Assembly (NCBI GenBank): GCA_016198805.1
Contig: JACQHU010000130.1
Span: 1 to 6,287 of the forward strand
Length of the DNA stretch: 6,287 bases
Source of the DNA: Armatimonadota bacterium
GTDB taxonomy: Bacteria > Sysuimicrobiota > Sysuimicrobiia > Sysuimicrobiales > Humicultoraceae
Reading direction: 5' to 3'
In this document: one piece after another, positions 1 to 4,901 of the stretch
Numbering within the stretch: the stretch's first letter is position 1
How the letters are laid out: every line of letters starts with the position of its first letter
Translations under genes and position numbers: made by a program
The notes under the pieces: model-generated
The model's database searches: none
What the model was told of the DNA's origin: nothing
What the model saw: the letters and a program-made list of their open reading frames with translations, nothing else

Positions 1-981
1 CCCCAGCATCATCAGCCCCAGCTGGCTGATCGTGGAATAGGCCAGCACCCGCTTGATATCGTCCTGCGTGACCCCGATGGTGGCCGCCATCAGCGCGGTG
101 ATGCCGCCGATCCAGGCGACGACCTCCAGCGCCTCCCGCCCAGGCGAGGCGAAGAACAGGGTGAAGAGGCGCGCCACCAGGTAGACCCCGGCGGCCACCA
201 TGGTGGCGGCGTGGATCAGCGCGGAGACCGGCGTCGGACCTTCCATCGCGTCGGGCAGCCAGGTATGCAGGGGCACCTGAGCCGACTTCCCCACGGCGCC
301 GCCGAAGAGCAGCACCGCCGCGACGGTAAGCAGCGGGAGGCCGCCGACCGTCAGGGGGCCGAGCGCCCCTTCCCGCACCTGCGCGAAGATCTCCTCGAAC
401 TGGAACGTCCGCAGGTGGAAGAAGAGCAGCAGGATGCCCAGGAACATGAAGAAGTCGCCGACGCGCGTGGTGATGAACGCCTTCAACGACGCGCGGGCGG
501 CCGACGGCTTCTCGAAGTAGAAGCCGATCAGCAGGTACGAGCACAACCCCACCAGCTCCCAGCCGGCGTACAGGAAGAGCAGGTTGTTGGCCAGCACCAG
601 CAGGAGCATCGAGGCCGCAAACAGCGACATGTAGGCGAAGAAGCGCGAGAACCGCGGGTGGCCGTGCATGTAGCCGATGGAGTAGATGAAGATGGCCGAC
701 CCCACCACCGTCACCACCAGCAGCATGACGGTGGCCAGCGGATCGACACGGAGGCCGAGGACCAGCGGCGCGTCGCCCAGCACCATCCACCGCAGGTTCA
801 GATCCACTGGCTCGGCGTGGCCCAGCCTCTGGAAGAAGAGGCCCAGCGACAGCAGCGCCGCCGCCAGCAAGGCGCCGATGGCAACGGAGCTGCCCTGCCC
901 GGGGAGCCGCCGGCCGAAGAAGATGATGAGGCCGAAGGCCACAAACGGGAGGAGGGGAATCAGCCAGGCCAGCTCAGCCAT
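1..981 (-). CDS. nuoL: NADH-quinone oxidoreductase subunit L, N-terminal 327 codons (cut by window edge)
   Basis: This is the large antiporter-like subunit of the complex I membrane arm, thought to move protons at the distal end. The frame is open from the ATG at 981 to base 1, giving 327 residues of a protein usually about 600-650 long, so the 3' half lies outside the window. Translation starts MAELAWLIPLLPFVAFG. Landmarks are YSIGYMHG (about 100-107), GWELVGLCSYLLIGFY (140-155), TTRVGDFF (171-178), GKSAQVPLHTWLPDAMEGPT (231-250), SALIHAATM (253-261) and DIKRVLAYSTISQLG (308-322). E142, D176, K232 and H257 match E. coli NuoL E144, D178, K229 and H254, the conserved charged or polar residues of the proton channel, so nothing essential is missing in this part. 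The start is 3 bp after the nuoK stop with only a weak Shine-Dalgarno, which suggests translational coupling. MrpA/D-type antiporters are related, but the complex I neighbours decide the name. Confidence 0.96.
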   Translation of the reverse strand, partial: MAELAWLIPLLPFVAFGLIIFFGRRLPGQGSSVAIGALLAAALLSLGLFFQRLGHAEPVDLNLRWMVLGDAPLVLGLRVDPLATVMLLVVTVVGSAIFIYSIGYMHGHPRFSRFFAYMSLFAASMLLLVLANNLLFLYAGWELVGLCSYLLIGFYFEKPSAARASLKAFITTRVGDFFMFLGILLLFFHLRTFQFEEIFAQVREGALGPLTVGGLPLLTVAAVLLFGGAVGKSAQVPLHTWLPDAMEGPTPVSALIHAATMVAAGVYLVARLFTLFFASPGREALEVVAWIGGITALMAATIGVTQDDIKRVLAYSTISQLGLMMLG

Positions 982-984
982 CGG

Positions 985-1296
985 CTACCACTTCATCAGG
1001 TTGATCTCGTCGACATGGACGGTCTCCAGGTTCCGGTAGGCGGCCATCACCAGCGCCAGGCCCACGCCCGCCTCGCAGGCCGCCAGTGTGATCACCACCA
1101 GCGCGAACACCTGCCCGGAGAGCGCGGCCGGCGCCACGTACTTGTTGAAGGCAACCAGGTTCACGTTGGCCGCGTTCAGCATGAGCTCGATGCCCATCAG
1201 GATCGCCACCGCGTTCCGCCGGGTCAGGACGGCATACAGCCCCAGGCAGAACAGCAGGGCGCTGACGATCAGGTAGTGGGTGAGGCCGACCTGCAT
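985..1296 (-). CDS. nuoK: NADH-quinone oxidoreductase subunit K
   Basis: Small membrane subunit of complex I, related to MrpC, with three predicted helices (about 7-26, 31-51 and 60-88). At 103 residues it has the normal length (E. coli 100). The family signatures TRRNAVAILMGIELMLNAANV (around 25-45) and LAACEAGVGLAL (71-82) are clear. E37 and E75 match the two membrane glutamates of E. coli NuoK (E36, E72) that lie on the proton path. The ATG at 1296 is 14 bp after the nuoJ stop, with a modest GGGGA upstream as the only Shine-Dalgarno. The TAG stop is 3 bp before the nuoL ATG. Identity is secure from motifs, length and neighbours. Confidence 0.97.
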   Translation of the reverse strand: MQVGLTHYLIVSALLFCLGLYAVLTRRNAVAILMGIELMLNAANVNLVAFNKYVAPAALSGQVFALVVITLAACEAGVGLALVMAAYRNLETVHVDEINLMKW

Positions 1297-1310
1297 GCGG
1301 CGTCCCCGCC

Positions 1311-1802
1311 CTACCGCTCGCGCCGCGCCACGATGATGGCGCCGATCAACGAGACCAGCAGCAGCAGGCTGGTGACCTCGAAGATCAGGACCGCGGTAGT
1401 CAGGAAGGTCCGCCCGATGGCTTCCGCCGTGTACTGCGGCAGCGCGCCGGGCCCTCGCGGCCAGTCGGTCCGCAGGAACACGCCGATGAGCAGGCCGGCC
1501 AAGACCACTGTCGCCAGCAGGCCCGCGGCCACCTGCTCGTTGACCTGCCGGACGCGCAGCCCCGTCCCGCCCTCGGTCAGCATGATCACGAACAGGATCA
1601 GCACGGTGATGGCGCCGGCGTAGATCAGCACCTGGATGCCGGCGACGAACTCCGCCTGCAGCAGGATGTACAGGCCCGTCACGCCCAGGAACGTCGGCAC
1701 CAGCGACAGGGCACTGCGCACGATGTTCCCGGAGGTGACGACCACCACCGCCGAGACCAGGGCGATCGCCGAGAGGATGATGAAGGCCGCCAGTTCGCCC
1801 AT
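1311..1802 (-). CDS. nuoJ: NADH-quinone oxidoreductase subunit J
   Basis: Membrane subunit of complex I sitting between NuoA/H/K and the antiporter subunits; its third helix takes part in the conformational coupling of the complex. The 163-residue product has five predicted helices: about 5-24, 28-48, 54-76, 91-110 and 135-158. The family core QAEFVAGIQVLIYAGAITVL (49-68) followed by FVIML is plain. The length is in the normal range (E. coli 184, many bacteria 160-200). The ATG at 1802 is 4 bp after the nuoH stop and has no good Shine-Dalgarno, so translation is probably coupled to nuoH. In canonical operons nuoI lies between nuoH and nuoJ; here the 4-bp gap leaves no room for it. Confidence 0.96.
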   Translation of the reverse strand: MGELAAFIILSAIALVSAVVVVTSGNIVRSALSLVPTFLGVTGLYILLQAEFVAGIQVLIYAGAITVLILFVIMLTEGGTGLRVRQVNEQVAAGLLATVVLAGLLIGVFLRTDWPRGPGALPQYTAEAIGRTFLTTAVLIFEVTSLLLLVSLIGAIIVARRER

Positions 1803-1806
1803 CGTG

Positions 1807-2775
1807 TCAGAACGTGATCCGGTAGCCGGTGATGAGGATCCAGACCAGCCCGGCCGGCAGGAGCAGCTTCCAGGACAGGTTGAGCAGCTGATCCAGCCGG
1901 AGCCGGGGATAGGTCCACCGCATCCACATCAGGAAGAACACGATGGCGTACATCTTGATGAAGAACCAGACGAGGGGCGGCAGGATCGGACCCTTCCAGC
2001 CGCCCAGGAACAGCGTCGTCGCCAGGGCCGCCATGGCGAACATCTCGGCATATTCGCCGAGCTGGAACAGGGCGAACCGCATGCCGGTGTACTCGGAGAA
2101 GTAGCCGGCGACGAGTTCGGACTCCGCCTCGGGCAGGTCGAAGGGCACGCGGTTGACCTCCGCCGTCGCCGCGATCATGAAGATCACGAACGCGGGGAAC
2201 TGCCAGATGACGAACCAGCCCTGGCGGGCCTGCGCCTCGACGATGCTGACCGTCGAGAGGGTCCCCGCCTCCATGGCCACCGCGATTAGGGCCGCGGCCA
2301 GGGGCAACTCGTAGCTGATCATCTGGGACGCTGACCGCAGGCCCCCCAGCAGCGCGTACTTGTTGTTGGACGCGAAGCCGCCGGCCAGGATCCCGACGAC
2401 GGTCAGCGACGCCATGGCCGCGAAGAAGAGCACGCCGATGTTCAGGTCCCGGACGATGAGCCCGGGCGCAAACGGGATCACGATCCAGTCCAGCAGGCCG
2501 GCGACGGCGACGATCAGCGGGGCGGTGTTGAAGATCGCGACGTCGGCGGCGTGCGGGGTGATGTGCTCTTTCTGCAGCAGCTTGATGGTGTCGGCCACGG
2601 TCTGCAGCAGGCCCTGCCGCCCGACGTGCTTGGGGCCGAGCCGCGACTGGATCCAGCCGCCGATCTTGCGCTCCAGCAGCACGCCGAGCATCGCGCCGAT
2701 GACTGCCAGAAAGGTGAAGACGATGACCGCAGCGAGGACCGCCTTGACGACCTCCAGCGGCCAGTTGATGGTCAC
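1807..2775 (-). CDS. nuoH: NADH-quinone oxidoreductase subunit H
   Basis: Membrane subunit that forms much of the quinone chamber and joins the peripheral arm to the membrane arm. The chosen start is GTG at 2775, giving 322 residues beginning (M/V)TINWPLEVVKAV. It has GGAGG 7 bp upstream (2783-2787), and the length fits the family (E. coli 325). A longer reading from ATG at 2829 would add an Arg-rich 18-residue tail, overlap nuoA and lack this ribosome site. In GTG numbering, signatures are LLERKIGGWIQSRLGPKHVG (33-52), NNKYALLGGLRSASQMISYE (137-156), AEVNRVPFDLPEAESELVAG (205-224) followed by YFSEY, GGWKGP (258-263) and RWTYPRLRLDQL (286-297). The acidic quinone-loop motif is intact. The gene lies 34 bp after nuoA; nuoBCDEFG, which usually separate nuoA from nuoH, are absent. 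Confidence 0.96.
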   Translation of the reverse strand: MTINWPLEVVKAVLAAVIVFTFLAVIGAMLGVLLERKIGGWIQSRLGPKHVGRQGLLQTVADTIKLLQKEHITPHAADVAIFNTAPLIVAVAGLLDWIVIPFAPGLIVRDLNIGVLFFAAMASLTVVGILAGGFASNNKYALLGGLRSASQMISYELPLAAALIAVAMEAGTLSTVSIVEAQARQGWFVIWQFPAFVIFMIAATAEVNRVPFDLPEAESELVAGYFSEYTGMRFALFQLGEYAEMFAMAALATTLFLGGWKGPILPPLVWFFIKMYAIVFFLMWMRWTYPRLRLDQLLNLSWKLLLPAGLVWILITGYRITF

Positions 2776-2782
2776 CGCGGTG

Positions 2783-2787
2783 CCTCC
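2783..2787 (-). promoter_or_regulatory. Ribosome binding site deciding the nuoH GTG start
   Basis: On the minus strand this reads GGAGG, 7 bp before the GTG at 2775 and inside the 34-bp nuoA-nuoH gap. It is the strongest argument for the 322-residue NuoH rather than the longer ATG reading that overlaps nuoA. Confidence 0.8.
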
Positions 2788-2809
2788 GGTGCGGCGACGC
2801 CTGGACGCC

Positions 2810-3169
2810 CTACGCCCATTCCAGCGCACCCTTCCGCCAGGCGTAGGCCAGGCCGACCAGCAGGATGACCAGGAAGATCAGCATCTCCACAAACGCGAAC
2901 TTGCCGAGCGCCTGGAAGACGATGGCCCAGGGATAGAGGTAGATGACCTCCACATCGAAGATCACGAAGACCAGGCTGAACAGGTAGTAGCGGACGTTGA
3001 ACTGCGCCCAGGCCTGGCCGAAGGGCACCACGCCGGACTCGTAGGTCAGGCGCTTCTGCGGGTACGGAAACCTGGGCGCCAGCGCCCAGACGATGGCCAG
3101 CGGCAGCGCAGCCATCGCCAGGCCCACAACCGCGAAGACGCCGACGTAGAGCCAGTCAAGGAGCAGCAT
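2810..3169 (-). CDS. nuoA: NADH-quinone oxidoreductase subunit A
   Basis: Small membrane subunit of complex I at the junction of the two arms; one of its loops lines the quinone site. The product is 119 residues, a normal length, with three predicted helices (about 6-30, 63-85, 91-111). Family signatures are YESGVVPFGQAWAQFNVRYY (43-62), FVIFDVE (68-74) and YLYPWA (77-82). D72 and E74 match the conserved FDVE acids (E. coli D79, E81). The ATG at 3169 has GGAGG 6 bp upstream. It is the first gene of the nuo operon in this window and is preceded by a 263-bp gap, so the promoter is expected there. The next gene is nuoH rather than nuoB, which is unusual. Identity is secure. Confidence 0.97.
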   Translation of the reverse strand: MLLLDWLYVGVFAVVGLAMAALPLAIVWALAPRFPYPQKRLTYESGVVPFGQAWAQFNVRYYLFSLVFVIFDVEVIYLYPWAIVFQALGKFAFVEMLIFLVILLVGLAYAWRKGALEWA

Positions 3170-3175
3170 GCCCGT

Positions 3176-3180
3176 CCTCC
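3176..3180 (-). promoter_or_regulatory. Ribosome binding site of nuoA
   Basis: Minus-strand GGAGG, 6 bp before the nuoA ATG at 3169. It is a strong, well-spaced Shine-Dalgarno for the first gene of the operon. Confidence 0.8.
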
Positions 3181-3336
3181 GCGCACACCCGGCCAGACAT
3201 CCGTCGCACGCTAACGCCCCGCCGGGCGCCCGTCACCCGCAGGCGCCGCCGCCCGGGATCAGTCCCCCGGCCCCGGCGTGCGGACCGGCGCGTCCACACT
3301 TCCAAGAATCAGCGATTGAATGATCGTGCGAGTCGA

Positions 3337-3381
3337 CAAACGCCTGTTCGACAGCGTCAAACTCACGCCAACGTGGGTTCG
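3337..3381 (-). promoter_or_regulatory. Tandem CGAAC-N4-GTT boxes (LexA-operator-like) upstream of nuoA
   Basis: On the minus strand, CGAACCCACGTTGG (3381-3368) and CGAACAGGCGTTTG (3350-3337) lie 31 bp apart, about three helical turns. The B. subtilis-type LexA consensus is CGAACRNRYGTTYC. The second box fits 13 of 14 positions and the first 11 of 14; each fits 7 of 8 bases of the GAAC-N4-GTTC core. Each is preceded by TTGACGC at a similar distance (14 and 10 bp, start to start), so the pair looks like a diverged duplication. They lie about 170-200 bp before the nuoA ATG. Operator function is inferred from the motif only; another dyad-binding regulator or chance is possible. Confidence 0.3.
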
Positions 3382-3401
3382 TCGCAGGGCGTCAAGAATC
3401 C

Positions 3402-3429
3402 TATCGCCGGCCAGTGGGTATCGCCGGCC
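3402..3429. repeat. 11-bp direct repeat just downstream of tnaA, able to form a short hairpin
   Basis: TATCGCCGGCC occurs on the plus strand at 3402-3412 and again at 3419-3429, a 17-bp period, starting 4 bp past the tnaA stop. Because GCCGGC is its own reverse complement, the copies (3406-3411 and 3423-3428) can also pair as a 6-bp stem with an 11-nt loop. No T-run follows on the minus strand, so it is at best a weak or Rho-assisted end for tnaA. Confidence 0.5.
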
Positions 3430-3432
3430 CCC

Positions 3433-4836
3433 TCACGCCTGCGCCAGTTCGGCGGCCGGAATGGGCGCAAAGTGGGCGGTGAAGTGCCGGAGCACCGATG
3501 GCTCGTAGACAAACCGCATCCCGCCGATCTCGGCTCGCCGCGCCAGCGTGCGCCGGGCCGTTTCGATCACCACCGTCATGTGGGCGTCGCTGTACACGCG
3601 CCGGGGCACCGCCAGGCGCACCAGTTCTAGCCGGGGGCGTCGCTCCTGCCCGGTGCGGGGATCCCGGCCTGCCATCACCCCGCCCACCTCCACCCCGCGG
3701 ACGCCTCCATCGGCATACAGCGCGCAGGCCAGCGCCTGCGCCGGAAAGGCGTCCTGCGGCACGTGCCGCAGGAACCGGCGCGCGTCCAGAAAGACGGCGT
3801 GGCCGCCGGCGGGTGCCACCAGGGGAACGCCGGCATCGCGGAGGCCCGTCCACAGCCGCTGGACCTGCCCCACGCGCCATGCCAGGTAGTCGTGGTCGAG
3901 CACCTCGAGCAGGCCCACGGCGACGGCCTCCAGGTCGCGGCCGGCCAGGCCGCCGTAGGTCAGGAATCCCTCAAAGAGCACCGCCCAGGGCGCCGCCCGC
4001 TGGTAGAGCGCGGGATCGCGCAACGCCACGAAGCCGCCGATGTTGGCCAGTCCGTCTTTCTTCGCGCTGAAGGTGCACCCGTCGGCCAGGCTGCACATCT
4101 CCCGGACAATGGCCGCCACCGTCTTTCCCGCGTATCCAGGGTCGCGCTGCCGGACGAGGTACGCGTTCTCGGCGCACCGGCAGGCATCCAGGAAGAACGG
4201 GATGTTCCAGCGATCAGCCAGAGCCCGCACGGCGGCCAGGTTCGCCACTGAGACGGGCTGCCCCCCACCGGTGTTGCAGGTGACCGTGACCAGGATCAGC
4301 GCCACGGCCTTCGGGCCGACGTCGCGGATGAACGCGTCGGCCCGCTCGACATCCAGATTCCCCTTGAATGGCGACGCATCGTGCGGGTCGTAGATCGCCT
4401 CCACCGCTAGGTCTTCCGCCGCCGCTCCCCGGTGCTCGATGTGGGCGCGCGTGGTATCGAAGTGGACGTTGCCGAGCACATACTGGCCGGGCTGCACCAG
4501 CGTGCTGAAGAGAACATGCTCCGCCCCGCGGCCCTGGTGGGTGGGGATGACGTGGGGGAACCCGAGTACGTCCTCGACGGCCTGCCGCAGCCGGTCGAAG
4601 CTCCGGCTGCCGGCGTAGGCCTCATCGCCGACCATCAGCGCCCCCCACTGGCGGTCACTCATGGCAGAGGTCCCGCTGTCGGTCAGGAGGTCGATGTAGA
4701 CGTCGTCGGATTTCAACAGGAAGAGATTGTAATGCGCCCCATCGAGGGCGCGGAGGCGTTGGCTCCGGGTCAACCGGCGGATCGGCTCAACGACCTTAGC
4801 ACGGAACGGCTCGGCGGGGGGCAGCAGGTCATCCAT
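3433..4836 (-). CDS. tnaA: Tryptophanase (tryptophan indole-lyase), tryptophanase/tyrosine phenol-lyase family
   Basis: Cytosolic pyridoxal-phosphate enzyme predicted to split L-tryptophan into indole, pyruvate and ammonia. Its 467 residues match the family (E. coli TnaA 471, Citrobacter tyrosine phenol-lyase 456). Signatures are PAEPFRAKVVEPIRR (7-21), YIDLLTDSGTSAMSD (47-61), GDEAYAGS (70-77), IPTHQGRGAEH (97-107), CNTGGGQPVS (187-196), FLDACRCAENAY (215-226), FSAKKD (256-261) and the C-terminal YEPSVLRHFTAHF (444-456). K260 is the expected PLP lysine; D217, R220, N188, R103, Y74 and F126 match cofactor or catalytic positions, and R407 the substrate carboxylate arginine. E72 and N265 match the monovalent-cation ligands of tyrosine phenol-lyase. 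Specificity positions are tryptophanase-like: D127, V382, V384 and H451, where tyrosine phenol-lyase has T124, M379, R381 and F448. The N-terminus MDDLLPPAEPFR aligns with E. coli MENFKHLPEPFR, supporting the ATG at 4836. Same strand as yvcK, 65 bp downstream. Confidence 0.93.
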   Translation of the reverse strand: MDDLLPPAEPFRAKVVEPIRRLTRSQRLRALDGAHYNLFLLKSDDVYIDLLTDSGTSAMSDRQWGALMVGDEAYAGSRSFDRLRQAVEDVLGFPHVIPTHQGRGAEHVLFSTLVQPGQYVLGNVHFDTTRAHIEHRGAAAEDLAVEAIYDPHDASPFKGNLDVERADAFIRDVGPKAVALILVTVTCNTGGGQPVSVANLAAVRALADRWNIPFFLDACRCAENAYLVRQRDPGYAGKTVAAIVREMCSLADGCTFSAKKDGLANIGGFVALRDPALYQRAAPWAVLFEGFLTYGGLAGRDLEAVAVGLLEVLDHDYLAWRVGQVQRLWTGLRDAGVPLVAPAGGHAVFLDARRFLRHVPQDAFPAQALACALYADGGVRGVEVGGVMAGRDPRTGQERRPRLELVRLAVPRRVYSDAHMTVVIETARRTLARRAEIGGMRFVYEPSVLRHFTAHFAPIPAAELAQA

Positions 4837-4865
4837 GGTCGTCGTCGCAACTCCCTTCGTCTCAT
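4770..4865 (-). CDS. Possible 31-residue leader ORF overlapping the tnaA start
   Basis: An ATG at 4865 has AAGGAG 8 bp upstream, the best ribosome site near tnaA. The frame is out of phase with tnaA, begins MRRRELRRRPWMTCC, carries one Trp codon (residue 11), runs across the tnaA ATG at 4836 and stops with TGA at 4770. E. coli tnaA is preceded by the TnaC leader, whose single critical Trp senses tryptophan, but TnaC ends well before tnaA and has different sequence. Here the remainder (rich in Arg, Ser and Pro) looks like a shadow of the tnaA frame. It may couple or modulate tnaA translation, or the site may have no product. There is no family match that I recognise. Confidence 0.25.
   Translation of the reverse strand: MRRRELRRRPWMTCCPPPSRSVLRSLSRSAG
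4851..4857 (-). promoter_or_regulatory. Shine-Dalgarno candidate for tnaA, unusually distant
   Basis: Minus-strand AAGGGAG lies 14 bp before the tnaA ATG at 4836, longer than the usual 5-9 bp. No closer purine-rich site is present and no alternative in-frame start sits nearby. tnaA may therefore be weakly initiated or coupled to initiation at the ATG at 4865. Confidence 0.4.
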
Positions 4866-4873
4866 GTCGCCGT

Positions 4874-4879
4874 CTCCTT
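4874..4879 (-). promoter_or_regulatory. Strong Shine-Dalgarno facing an ATG that is out of frame with tnaA
   Basis: Minus-strand AAGGAG with an 8-bp spacer to the ATG at 4863-4865. It lies in the 65-bp yvcK-tnaA gap. It fits the short ORF 4865-4770 rather than tnaA, whose ATG is 37 bp away. Confidence 0.55.
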
Positions 4880-4881
4880 GC

Positions 4882-4899
4882 GGTGGGCGGTTGCCCCCC
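4882..4899 (-). other. Small hairpin between yvcK stop and the tnaA leader
   Basis: The minus strand reads GGGC-AACC-GCCC (4896-4885), with two further G-C pairs beyond one mismatch. It sits 3 bp past the yvcK stop, just before the AAGGAG site, and has no T-run, so it is not a typical terminator. It could slightly affect ribosome access or mRNA stability. Confidence 0.3.
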
Positions 4900-4901
4900 T
4901 G

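Larger units (their letters stand above)
3170..3432 (-). other. Intergenic region between tnaA and nuoA, presumed nuo promoter and leader
   Basis: No gene is supported in these 263 bp. In transcription order it holds the end of the tnaA transcript with an 11-bp direct repeat (3402-3429), a less G+C-rich block (about 3300-3400) with two CGAAC-N4-GTT sites and two TTGACG hexamers (3390-3395 and 3355-3360), and a very G+C-rich stretch (about 3181-3300) leading to the nuoA ribosome site. Either TTGACG could be a -35 element, but no TATAAT-like hexamer lies 16-18 bp behind either, so no promoter is called. The G+C-rich stretch can form small hairpins, for example GGGA-CTGA-TCCC at about 3257-3268, which may be part of a structured 5' leader. 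No Rho-independent terminator with a T-run follows tnaA, so readthrough into nuoA is possible. Confidence 0.5.

Noticed and set aside
211..1623. Plus-strand 470-codon open frame, Gln/Arg/His-rich
   Set aside because: It lies antisense to nuoL, nuoK and nuoJ, whose translations match known families end to end. The composition is typical of the antisense of G+C-rich membrane genes.
1807..2829. Longer NuoH starting at ATG 2829
   Set aside because: It adds an Arg-rich extension absent from the family, overlaps the nuoA 3' end and lacks the GGAGG that precedes the GTG at 2775.
2360..3214. Plus-strand 284-codon open frame opposite nuoH and nuoA
   Set aside because: Shadow of two secure genes; low-complexity composition and no family motif.
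3170..3300. Possible -35/-10 pair close to nuoA (GTGACG ... TTAGCG)
   Set aside because: Both hexamers fit the sigma-70 consensus poorly and the surrounding G+C is extreme.
3361..3400. GGGTTCGTCGCA resembling a tRNA T-arm
   Set aside because: No acceptor, D or anticodon stems can be arranged around it on either strand.
3316..3630. Plus-strand 104-codon frame starting in the tnaA-nuoA gap
   Set aside because: Mostly antisense to the tnaA 3' end, with no convincing ribosome site or family similarity.
3433..4836. Tyrosine phenol-lyase as the name for the PLP lyase
   Set aside because: Key tyrosine phenol-lyase residues (T124, R381, F448 equivalents) are replaced by the tryptophanase-type D127, V384 and H451.
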